Shown: positions 1 through 5,556 of the stretch, piece by piece | Layout: every line of letters starts with the position of its first letter | Position numbering within the stretch: position 1 is the stretch's first letter | From: Gammaproteobacteria bacterium | GTDB lineage: Bacteria > Pseudomonadota > Gammaproteobacteria > Pseudomonadales > Azotimanducaceae | Assembly: GCA_030432795.1 (NCBI GenBank) | Contig: JAUILW010000250.1 | Location: 1 to 5,556, forward strand | DNA: 5,556 nt | Direction of reading: 5' to 3' | Notes under the pieces: generated by a model | Database searches by the model: none | Told to the model about the DNA's origin: nothing | What the model saw: the letters and a program-made list of their open reading frames with translations, nothing else | Translations under genes and position numbers: made by a program

Positions 1-266
1 ATGCGGCGCTGCAGTGCCCGTCTGCACTCGTGCTCGGCGAGCACAGCACCGATGAAGGCGCCTTCTTCAGCGCGCACATGCTCGATATCACCGGCGGGCA
101 CCTGCCTTGCATCACCATTCCCGGCACATACCATCACCTGATGTTCGACGACCCGATGAGCGTGAGCATGACGCTGAAAGCGCTGCTCCTGCAGTGGCAA
201 CGGGAACGACATGCAGGTGACTTGCAGGCCCACCTGAACACAGTCACAGGAGCAGACCATGGATGA
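1..266 (+). CDS. Alpha/beta hydrolase, C-terminal fragment (cut by window edge)
   Basis: The reading frame is open from base 3 to the TGA at 264-266, giving about 87 residues of a protein that begins outside the window. The visible part looks like the end of an alpha/beta-hydrolase fold. A hydrophobic strand ending in LVLGEHS is followed by an acidic stretch. The motif IPGTYHHLMFDDP then matches the loop that carries the catalytic histidine in this superfamily (probably the first His, codon 132-134), and an amphipathic last helix closes the domain. The nucleophile elbow is in the missing part, so esterase, C-C bond (meta-cleavage product) hydrolase and epoxide hydrolase cannot be told apart. 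The stop overlaps the next gene's start by 8 bases, implying co-translation with the RraA-like gene. A GTG at base 30 is only an internal codon of this frame. Family assignment is fairly safe; substrate is unknown. Confidence 0.72.
   Translation, partial: AALQCPSALVLGEHSTDEGAFFSAHMLDITGGHLPCITIPGTYHHLMFDDPMSVSMTLKALLLQWQRERHAGDLQAHLNTVTGADHG
248..252 (+). promoter_or_regulatory. Ribosome binding site of the RraA-like gene
   Basis: A perfect AGGAG lies six bases before the ATG at 259. It sits inside the last codons of the hydrolase gene and fixes the start of the RraA-like gene even though the two reading frames overlap. Confidence 0.75.
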
Positions 267-954
267 CCAGTTGATTCACGCCCTCACCGCCCTGGACACT
301 CCCACCGTGTGCAACGCGCTGGAGGTGGTCGCCCCCAAGCGGCGTGGTTACGGTTTCACCGTGCAGCCCCTGGTGTGCACCCGACCGGAGCTGCCGCCGA
401 TCGTCGGATACGCGCGCACCGCAACCATCCGCGCAGCCCATCCAAGCCACCTGCAGGGGGCCGAGGCTCGTGCCTTGTCTGACGCCTACTACGCCTACAT
501 CGATGCTGGCGCCAAACCGAGCATCGTCGTCATCCAGGATCTGGACGGTACACAACGCGGCTACGGCTCCTTCTGGGGCGAGGTGAACTCCAACATTCAC
601 AAGGGTCTGGGCTGCCAGGGCGTGATCACCGACGGTAGCGTGCGCGACATTCCGGACATCGCCGACGGCTTTCAGATGCTCGCCGACCGCATCGGGCCTT
701 CGCACGCCTACGTGCACGTGGTGGACTTTGCGCGGCCGGTGACGGTGGCCGGCATGCGGGTGTGCGATGGAGACATCATCCACGCTGACCAGCACGGTGC
801 AGTGGTCATCCCGGCGGACGTAGCAGAGGGTGTCGCCGATGCCGCTGCACAGATCGCTCGCCGGGAAGCCGTGATCATTCGCGCAGCACAGCAGCCGGGC
901 TTCGACATCGACGCACTGCGCCGTGCGCAGGGGGACGCAGCGGAGATCCACTGA
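259..954 (+). CDS. RraA-family protein, probable 4-hydroxy-4-methyl-2-oxoglutarate / 4-carboxy-4-hydroxy-2-oxoadipate aldolase type
   Basis: This 231-residue protein is a full-length member of the RraA-like fold (Pfam PF03737). Visible landmarks are GYARTATIRA (residues 50-59), WGE (106-108) and the core signature GVITDGSVRD (121-130). In characterised class II pyruvate aldolases of this family the Arg and Asp of that signature bind substrate and the divalent metal; here they are R129 and D130. A late DGDIIHADQHGAVVIP segment (170-185) corresponds to the usual PGD...D..GvvviP strand. The length fits the aldolases (about 220-240) better than the RNase E regulator RraA (about 160). Those aldolases split gallate or protocatechuate 4,5-cleavage products into pyruvate and oxaloacetate or pyruvate. 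It overlaps the hydrolase by 8 bases and the dehalogenase by 1 base (TGATG). The 149-179 region is unusually rich in histidine and diverges from the classic enzymes, so this may be a subfamily with another 2-oxo-acid substrate. Family is certain; the reaction is inferred. Confidence 0.85.
   Translation: MDDQLIHALTALDTPTVCNALEVVAPKRRGYGFTVQPLVCTRPELPPIVGYARTATIRAAHPSHLQGAEARALSDAYYAYIDAGAKPSIVVIQDLDGTQRGYGSFWGEVNSNIHKGLGCQGVITDGSVRDIPDIADGFQMLADRIGPSHAYVHVVDFARPVTVAGMRVCDGDIIHADQHGAVVIPADVAEGVADAAAQIARREAVIIRAAQQPGFDIDALRRAQGDAAEIH
942..945 (+). promoter_or_regulatory. Ribosome binding site of the dehalogenase gene
   Basis: GGAG lies eight bases before the ATG at 954, inside the end of the RraA-like gene. 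With the TGATG stop/start overlap it supports 954 as the true start and translational coupling of the two genes. Confidence 0.65.
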
Positions 955-3062
955 TGCTGCTGCGTGACCGCGGCTACCGTCGCCCGGTGCAGCTCGGGCC
1001 GCACCCGCTGGAGCACCTGGCGCGCGATGCCGGGCTTAAACCCGAACCGTGCGATGTGCCGCCGCCTGCCGCTACCGACAACCCGCTGGCGCTTGCCGCC
1101 CGCGAGTACGTCAGCTACTACGCACCCTTCGCCCGCGGCGAACCGGTACCGGAGCAGGCGCCTGTCAGCGCCGATCTGCAGGTGCGAACCGACGAAATCA
1201 AGGGTGCGGCCTACTACTTCGACGCAGCCCAGGTGGGCGTGTGCAGGCAACCAACGGGCAGCGGCTTCGCCATCATGCTGCTCGTCGCCTGGGGCAGGGA
1301 GATTGAACCCGACAACCTGGCAAGCACGTGGACCAAAGGCGCCGAGGATGAGATTGCACGCATGCGCGCCGCCGAGATTGCCTGCGCGATTGCCGGTCAC
1401 ATCAGAGCACTCGGTTATGAGGCCACGGCGCACTGGGCAGGTGCCAGCGAAGAAAAACTGACCGAGCTCGCCGTGCTTGCTGGCGTGGCGCAGCAGTCAT
1501 CGGCAGGCACACCGCACAACAAGCTAACGAACCCATTCCTCGGCAACCGGTTTGAAGTCGCGGCCATCACCACGCAATACGAGCTGCTCACCGATACGCC
1601 GCTCGCCCGCGATGCCGCGCCCGGTCGCCTGCACTACTGGTTCGGAATCAACGGCGCCACATCAGGACGCGCGATAAACCAGCGCGCCAGACGCGCATCG
1701 CATCTCGGTGCCTATCCTATGGAGCGCGTCAAGCGCGTGGACCGTCCGACCACATTGATCCTCGACGATGAAGTGCCGCGCGTGCCCAAGCGCGCGGAGT
1801 TTTTCATGCGCGCCCGCTCCGGCGACCTCGGCGCCAAGGCACAGCGGGAGGTGGCCCGCTTCGCCTTCAAACATCCCATCACGCACGGCCTGATGCCGGT
1901 GCTGCGTTCCATGGTGCCGCATCAGGATGGCGAAGCTGCCGCAATCGAAGACCCCCGCCTCAGCGATCCAACGGAGAACTCGAAAGCCATTAAAAGCCTC
2001 GCCTACCATATGGGCGCAGACCTGGTGGGCATATGCGAGGTGCCTCGCTACGCCTGGTATTCCCACGACCAGAACGGCGCGGAGATCCAGCCATATCATC
2101 GCTATGCGGTGGTGATGCTCATCGACCAGGGCTATGACACGATGGAAGGTGCCAGCGGCGACGACTGGATCTCCGGCTGTCAGTCCATGCGCGGTTATGT
2201 TCGGGGTGCCCAGATCGCAGGCATGATGGCGTCGTTTCTCCGCCGCCTCGGCTACAGCGCTCGACCTCAGACCAACGCCGACAGCCACGTGCTGCAGATT
2301 CCGCTGGTACTCCTCGCGGGGCTCGGCGAGCTGTCGCGCATCGGTGAACTGGTGCTCAACCCCTTTCTCGGCCCGCGCAGCAAGTCCGTGGTGCTCACCA
2401 CCGACCTGCCGCTGGTGGCCGACCGGCCGATCGACTTCGGCCTGCAATACTTCTGCAGCCGCTGCAACAAATGCGCGCGCGAGTGTCCGGTGAACGCCAT
2501 TCCGCTTGGCGACAAAGTGATGTTCAACGGCTACGAAATCTGGAAACCGGATGTGGAACGCTGCACGCGTTACCGTGTGACCAACCCCAAAGGGTCCGCT
2601 TGTGGACGTTGCATGAAGACGTGCCCGCTGAACAAGGTCGTCAACGCGGATGGTTCGCTGCTGCACCGGGTAGGCACCTGGCTCGGCCTGCACGCCCGCT
2701 GGCTGAAGCCGTTGATCGTGCCGATCGCCGTACGCCTGGACGATGCGCTCGGCTTCGGCCGTCGCAACCCAGTAAAGCGCTGGTGGCAGGATCTGGAGAT
2801 CGTCAATGGCAGAACCGTAAAGCCAGGTGCGACAAACGAACGCGACATCGACCCAGGCGCGGACGTTTCAGGCAACAAGTCGCCGGTGGGCTATTACCAT
2901 GCCTCCGACATGCCTCCGGCAAACGCGCCAGGCCCGGTACCGGTCAATCACAAGGCAGCCATACAGCGCGCAGGGTTACTGGAAACCGTGGCAGAGGCGC
3001 GAGCACGCAGGCAGCGGAGCGATCCGCCGCCTGCCCACTATATTCCAGCAAAAAACCTCTGA
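954..3062 (+). CDS. rdhA: Cytoplasmic (catabolic-type) reductive dehalogenase homologue, cobalamin and 2x[4Fe-4S]
   Basis: This 702-residue protein would reductively remove halide from an organohalide using cobalamin and two iron-sulfur clusters. The catalytic half (about 335-560) ends in the family block AGLGELSR (455-462), NPFLGPRSKS (469-478) and TTDLPL (482-487). A cysteine region follows: C501, C504, C507 and C511-P, then C537, C550, C553 and C557-P, enough for two [4Fe-4S] clusters. Y415, K477 and R541 are spaced 62 and 64 apart, the spacing I recall for Tyr426, Lys488 and Arg552 of Nitratireductor NpRdhA. Residues 73-218 repeat motifs of the catalytic half (EIK..AYY, R.LGYEA, NPFLGNR, TT...L..D.PL) without its Tyr and Lys, as in the duplicated NpRdhA/BhbA type. 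No twin-arginine signal, no rdhB-like anchor gene and no fused flavin/[2Fe-2S] reductase domain are present, so it should be cytoplasmic and use a separate ferredoxin or flavodoxin. A tail of about 140 residues follows the clusters. QueG shares the core but is only about 370 residues long. Family is near certain; substrate is inferred. Confidence 0.92.
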   Translation: MLLRDRGYRRPVQLGPHPLEHLARDAGLKPEPCDVPPPAATDNPLALAAREYVSYYAPFARGEPVPEQAPVSADLQVRTDEIKGAAYYFDAAQVGVCRQPTGSGFAIMLLVAWGREIEPDNLASTWTKGAEDEIARMRAAEIACAIAGHIRALGYEATAHWAGASEEKLTELAVLAGVAQQSSAGTPHNKLTNPFLGNRFEVAAITTQYELLTDTPLARDAAPGRLHYWFGINGATSGRAINQRARRASHLGAYPMERVKRVDRPTTLILDDEVPRVPKRAEFFMRARSGDLGAKAQREVARFAFKHPITHGLMPVLRSMVPHQDGEAAAIEDPRLSDPTENSKAIKSLAYHMGADLVGICEVPRYAWYSHDQNGAEIQPYHRYAVVMLIDQGYDTMEGASGDDWISGCQSMRGYVRGAQIAGMMASFLRRLGYSARPQTNADSHVLQIPLVLLAGLGELSRIGELVLNPFLGPRSKSVVLTTDLPLVADRPIDFGLQYFCSRCNKCARECPVNAIPLGDKVMFNGYEIWKPDVERCTRYRVTNPKGSACGRCMKTCPLNKVVNADGSLLHRVGTWLGLHARWLKPLIVPIAVRLDDALGFGRRNPVKRWWQDLEIVNGRTVKPGATNERDIDPGADVSGNKSPVGYYHASDMPPANAPGPVPVNHKAAIQRAGLLETVAEARARRQRSDPPPAHYIPAKNL

Positions 3063-3076
3063 CAGATCAGCTCAGG
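3050..3076 (-). terminator. Possible weak intrinsic terminator of the minus-strand cluster
   Basis: Read on the minus strand, the end of the dehydrogenase gene holds short complementary arms. CTGA/TCAG can pair in two alternative registers, and one extends to five pairs with a bulged base. A run of six T (3050-3055) follows directly. The stem is weak and AT-balanced, and it overlaps the stop codons of both converging genes. It could slow or stop minus-strand transcription, but the T run also simply encodes part of the dehalogenase C-terminus on the other strand. Confidence 0.25.
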
Positions 3077-3900
3077 CCGCGCTTACCCGCCTCGAGAATC
3101 ATCTCCTCCCGCTCGCGGAACGCAGGGCCTTCGAGCGATGCGCCGGTGGTGGTACCGGCATCGGTAGTCAGGGTGTGGCCGGTGGTGTAGCCCGACTCGT
3201 CGCTGGCAAGCCAGAGGGCAGCGTTAGCCACATCCTCGGCAGTGCCTGCGCGATTCTTCAGGGTGGACGTCGTCGCGAGTCGCGCCTTGGTGCCTTCGAT
3301 ATCGTCCGGATCGCCTGACAACGAGGCCACCATGGAGGTCGCCATACCCGCCGGCGCAATGGCATTCACGCGGATACCGTGGTGACACAGCTCCGCACCC
3401 ACGCCCTTGGTCAGACCGACGATGGCGTGCTTGGCCGCCGTGTATGCGTGCGGGCCCAGACCGCCGAGGATGCCAGCGGTGCTCGCCATGCTGATGATGC
3501 TGCCGGTACCGCGCGGCTTCATGACCCGCGCCGCATGCTTCATGCCGTAGAACGTGCCGCTCAAGTGAATGGCGATGGTCTTGTCCCACTCCGCGCATTC
3601 GGTGGTGTCGATGGGCCCTACCGCGCCAACGACGCCTGCGTTGTTGTACATGATGTCGAGCTGACCGAAGTTGGCAACGGCGGCATCCACCAGCGCCGCA
3701 ACATCCTCTTCTTTGGTGACGTCGCAGTGCACGTACACCGCCGCGTCGCCGAGCGCCTCGGCAACGGCTCTGCCGCGATCATCCTGAATGTCGCCGAGCG
3801 CGACTTTCGCGCCCTCTTCTACGAAACGCTTCGCTGCAGCAGCGCCAAATCCGGATGCTGCACCCGTGATGGCCGCCACTTTGCCGTCCAGTCGTCCCAT
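3067..3900 (-). CDS. Classical short-chain dehydrogenase/reductase (SDR), NAD-preferring
   Basis: This 277-residue cytosolic oxidoreductase interconverts an alcohol and a ketone. The Rossmann motif TGAASGFG is at residues 12-19. An acidic D37 closes beta-2 and points to NAD(H) rather than NADP(H). D60-V61 contacts the adenine, NNAG is at 86-89, and the catalytic triad is S140, Y153 and K157 (Y-T-A-A-K). The position that normally holds the fourth catalytic residue, an Asn in a 'vNl.G' motif, reads IHLSG with H112. That is seen in some SDR groups but is worth noting. The ATG at 3898-3900 starts directly at the Rossmann strand and has a G-rich GGGGGAG (3903-3909) two bases upstream, so the start is sound. 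The gene lies 41 bases downstream of the symporter on the same strand and probably shares its transcript. It resembles dehydrogenases of hydroxysteroid, cyclic alcohol or hydroxyacyl substrates. The substrate cannot be read from sequence. Confidence 0.9.
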   Translation of the reverse strand: MGRLDGKVAAITGAASGFGAAAAKRFVEEGAKVALGDIQDDRGRAVAEALGDAAVYVHCDVTKEEDVAALVDAAVANFGQLDIMYNNAGVVGAVGPIDTTECAEWDKTIAIHLSGTFYGMKHAARVMKPRGTGSIISMASTAGILGGLGPHAYTAAKHAIVGLTKGVGAELCHHGIRVNAIAPAGMATSMVASLSGDPDDIEGTKARLATTSTLKNRAGTAEDVANAALWLASDESGYTTGHTLTTDAGTTTGASLEGPAFREREEMILEAGKRGLS

Positions 3901-3941
3901 ATCTCCCCCTGCACTTAGTAATTTTGAATCGAGTTACGAAT
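3901..3941 (-). other. AT-rich linker between symporter and dehydrogenase
   Basis: This 41-base spacer is about 39 percent G+C, clearly below the coding DNA around it, and it is the only real noncoding gap in the window. It carries the G-rich ribosome binding site of the dehydrogenase next to its ATG. I find no convincing -35/-10 pair. The sequence around 3926-3941 contains only an imperfect inverted repeat, and no terminator hairpin is evident. It could be an internal promoter or mRNA processing region, or simply a spacer. Confidence 0.5.
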
Positions 3942-5270
3942 TTAATCGGTCGCTGCCAGCTCGTCCACAATGCGCGCATGCCGGGCCCGGTCGAGACGGT
4001 AAAACGCAGCCGCGATCGCCATGACCACGACGATCGCCATGGGCACCAGCGTCATCAGCGCATGAATGGTGGATAGTGCCGCCTCCGACTGCTCCGCGTT
4101 GGCCACATAGCCTGACAGGCCAAGCACGAAAGCCACCCCGGCACCGCCCAGCGCCTTGGCGAGCTTCTGGAAGAAGCTGGCAAAGGAAAATATCGCGCCG
4201 TCCGCGCGCACGCCATGACGCCACTGGGCGTACTCCACGGTATCCGGAATCATCGCCCATCCAAGCACGGCGATGGGCGTTGCGCCGAGCGCGGTGACCA
4301 CACCGAAGAAGAACACCCAGGGGATGGCGGTGTAGGGCGCAAGGTAGAGTCCGGTGAGACCGACCAGGGTCAACAGCGCCCCTGCGATGATGGCGCGGGC
4401 TTTGCCCAGCCGCTCCGCGAGCCAGGGCACCGATACAAGGCCGAGGATCATCGAGCCGAGCGTCACCGCAAAGAAATCATCAATCAGGTCCGGCCGCGCG
4501 AGATTGTATTTGAAGTAGTAGATGGTGGCGGCCTGGCGCACGGTGAACGACAGCATGCCGCAGCAGAACAGCACCATGACCACCGCCAGCGGCGGGTTGG
4601 AGAACACCGCCCGCAGGCTGTCACCTAGCGCAAGTTGCTGGCGTGCCGGTGGTTGTATCCGCTCCCGTGTGCCGCCATAGGTGAGCCACAGCAATAAGGT
4701 GGCAAGCACGGCAAAGGCCACCATCACCCAGAAGAATCCCTCCGCTTCATTGTCGAACCGCTGCACGAGCGGCAACATACCCACGGACACGACATAGCCG
4801 CCGCTGAACGCACATGCCATGCGCACCGTGGTCAGCCGCGTGCGCTCCTGGCTGTCGGCAGTCAGCGATGCGGTCAGCGCCGCATAGGGGATGGTCACGA
4901 GCGTGTAGAGCAGCCCGAAGAGAATGTAGGTTGTGTAAGCCCACCAGAGCTTGAACGATTCGCTGCCTTCCACTGCGGTAAACGTGAGCACGGAGATCAC
5001 ACCGAGCGGTACGGCGCCATAGAGCAGGTAGGGTCGCATGCGACCTACCCGCGAGCGCGTGCGCTCCGCCAGCATGCCCATCAGCGGGTCGGTCACCGCA
5101 TCGATGATGCGGGCGACCAGAAACACTCCGCCCGCGGCGGCGGCAGACAGACCGTAGACGTCCGTGTAGAAGTACAGCAGGTACGTCATCGCCGAAATGA
5201 AGTACAGGTTGATGCCCAGGTCACCAATGCCGTAACCGATCAGCTCGCGCATGCCGAGACGTTGGTTCAA
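3942..5270 (-). CDS. MelB-like GPH-family cation symporter (MFS)
   Basis: This 442-residue inner-membrane protein has about 12 predicted transmembrane segments and a short charged central loop (200-218). It imports a solute together with a cation. The glycoside-pentoside-hexuronide:cation symporter signature is clear. GYGIGDLGINLYF is near the N-terminus and YLLYFYTDVYGLS follows (30-42). ARIIDAVTDPLMG then has D57 and D61 spaced like the cation-binding Asp55 and Asp59 of MelB, and SRVGRMRPYLL (73-83) follows. The C-terminal half has IPDTVEYAQWRHGVR (341-355), K369 in the place of the MelB lysine of helix XI, and GYVANAEQS (387-395), close to the MelB sequence. The start is a TTG that overlaps the upstream CoA-transferase stop (TTGA), with AGGAAG seven bases before it. 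An ATG at codon 7 has no ribosome binding site. Despite the family name, cargo may be an aromatic or other organic acid, since no sugar gene is nearby. Confidence 0.88.
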   Translation of the reverse strand: MNQRLGMRELIGYGIGDLGINLYFISAMTYLLYFYTDVYGLSAAAAGGVFLVARIIDAVTDPLMGMLAERTRSRVGRMRPYLLYGAVPLGVISVLTFTAVEGSESFKLWWAYTTYILFGLLYTLVTIPYAALTASLTADSQERTRLTTVRMACAFSGGYVVSVGMLPLVQRFDNEAEGFFWVMVAFAVLATLLLWLTYGGTRERIQPPARQQLALGDSLRAVFSNPPLAVVMVLFCCGMLSFTVRQAATIYYFKYNLARPDLIDDFFAVTLGSMILGLVSVPWLAERLGKARAIIAGALLTLVGLTGLYLAPYTAIPWVFFFGVVTALGATPIAVLGWAMIPDTVEYAQWRHGVRADGAIFSFASFFQKLAKALGGAGVAFVLGLSGYVANAEQSEAALSTIHALMTLVPMAIVVVMAIAAAFYRLDRARHARIVDELAATD

Positions 5271-5556
5271 ATTGCGTCTTCCTGCTGTAACGTTTCTGCA
5301 TCGAAGCCGAACTCGGCAAGCAACGCCCGCGTGTCTTCACCAGGGTCCGGTGCGGCGCGGCGGAAGCGCGCCGGCCGCGGAAACGCCGACAGGTTGATGG
5401 GCGAACGCACGAGGTTGAGATCGCCGGCTTCGGCGTGAGGTGCCGGTTTCACCATCCCGAGATGACGCACCTGCGGATCTTCGAAGGCCTGGCCGATATC
5501 GTTGATCGCGCCACACGGTACGCCGGCCTCATTCAGCCGCTGCACCAGCACTTCGG
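5267..5556 (-). CDS. Class III (CaiB/BaiF/Frc) CoA-transferase, C-terminal fragment (cut by window edge)
   Basis: About 95 C-terminal residues are visible; the frame stays open to the right edge of the window, so the gene starts outside it. The motif NEAGVPCGAINDIGQAFEDP, then PQVRHLGMV, an AGDLNLVRSPI block and a final PGEDTRALLAEFGF are the typical end of family III CoA-transferases. There the loop around GVPcGpin lies near the CoA site and the last segment is a 'GeHt..vL.elG' helix. These enzymes move CoA from one acyl-CoA to another carboxylic acid, activating it for degradation. Full-length members have about 400 residues; the catalytic aspartate is in the missing part. The stop TGA (5267-5269) shares bases with the TTG start of the symporter, so the two are co-translated. 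A GTG at 5549-5551 is internal and not the real start. Confidence 0.83.
   Translation of the reverse strand, partial: EVLVQRLNEAGVPCGAINDIGQAFEDPQVRHLGMVKPAPHAEAGDLNLVRSPINLSAFPRPARFRRAAPDPGEDTRALLAEFGFDAETLQQEDAI
5278..5283 (-). promoter_or_regulatory. Ribosome binding site deciding the TTG start of the symporter
   Basis: AGGAAG on the minus strand ends seven bases before the TTG at 5268-5270, an ideal spacing. It lies in the last codons of the CoA-transferase. The next in-frame ATG (5250-5252) has nothing similar before it, so TTG is the better start. Confidence 0.65.

Noticed and set aside
244..951. 235-codon open frame on the minus strand opposite the RraA-like gene
   Set aside because: It mirrors the RraA-like gene codon pattern, its translation is low-complexity in His, Val and Arg, and it matches no family. 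It is a typical antisense shadow in GC-rich DNA.
259..954. Naming the RraA-like protein a ribonuclease E regulator or a demethylmenaquinone methyltransferase
   Set aside because: Both are legacy labels for this fold. The protein is longer than the regulator, keeps the aldolase GSVRD signature, and has no SAM-binding motif.
954..1020. RDRGYRR near the dehalogenase N-terminus as a twin-arginine signal
   Set aside because: It lacks the RRxFxK consensus and no hydrophobic h-region follows. Charged and proline-rich sequence continues instead.
2445..2640. Epoxyqueuosine reductase (QueG) as the identity of the double-FeS protein
   Set aside because: QueG is about half this length and lacks the N-terminal duplicated half and the TTDLPL/NPFLG-type dehalogenase blocks seen here.
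1662..2693. 343-codon open frame on the minus strand opposite the dehalogenase
   Set aside because: The opposite strand encodes a clear dehalogenase with all motifs. The antisense translation is His/Ala/Arg-rich without domain signs.
2471..3190. 239-codon plus-strand frame overlapping the dehalogenase 3' end and the junction
   Set aside because: It is a frame-shifted shadow of the dehalogenase, rich in Arg and Ala, and continues into antisense of the dehydrogenase. No plausible protein.
3379..3918. 179-codon plus-strand frame opposite the dehydrogenase
   Set aside because: It is antisense to a well-supported SDR and has no recognisable motif.
5250..5252. ATG at codon 7 as the symporter start
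   Set aside because: No ribosome binding site precedes it, whereas the upstream TTG has AGGAAG at ideal spacing and a stop/start overlap.

Overview
The window looks like GC-rich proteobacterial chromosome, packed with catabolic genes. Codon use (strong G/C third positions), tight gene overlaps and protein families suggest an aerobic alpha- or gammaproteobacterium, possibly marine. That taxonomic guess comes from gene content only. No rRNA, tRNA, mobile element or CRISPR array is visible, and every base lies in or within a few tens of bases of a protein gene.

Layout: two gene clusters run toward each other. On the plus strand, bases 1-3062 hold the C-terminus of an alpha/beta hydrolase, an RraA-family aldolase-like protein, and a 702-residue reductive dehalogenase homologue. 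Their reading frames overlap by 8 bases and 1 base, so they are almost certainly one translationally coupled operon. On the minus strand, from the right edge leftward, lie the C-terminus of a class III (CaiB/BaiF) CoA-transferase, a GPH-family (MelB-like) cation symporter that starts with TTG inside the transferase stop codon, and, after a 41-base AT-rich linker, a classical short-chain dehydrogenase. The two clusters meet tail to tail with only four bases between stop codons.

The item of most interest is the reductive dehalogenase homologue at 954-3062. It has no Tat signal and no membrane-anchor partner gene. It carries eight cysteines for two [4Fe-4S] clusters. An N-terminal half repeats the motifs of the catalytic half but lacks the catalytic residues. 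A Tyr/Lys/Arg trio sits at the same mutual spacing as the catalytic trio I recall for Nitratireductor NpRdhA. This is the architecture of the cytoplasmic, oxygen-tolerant 'catabolic' dehalogenases, not the organohalide-respiring ones.

Inferred joint role: the plus-strand operon would remove halogen from a (probably phenolic) aromatic acid and process ring-cleavage products, with the RraA-like protein as a candidate final aldolase. The minus-strand genes could supply uptake, CoA activation and an alcohol/ketone oxidation step. No ring-cleavage dioxygenase, regulator or electron donor for the dehalogenase is in the window, so the pathway is a hypothesis.
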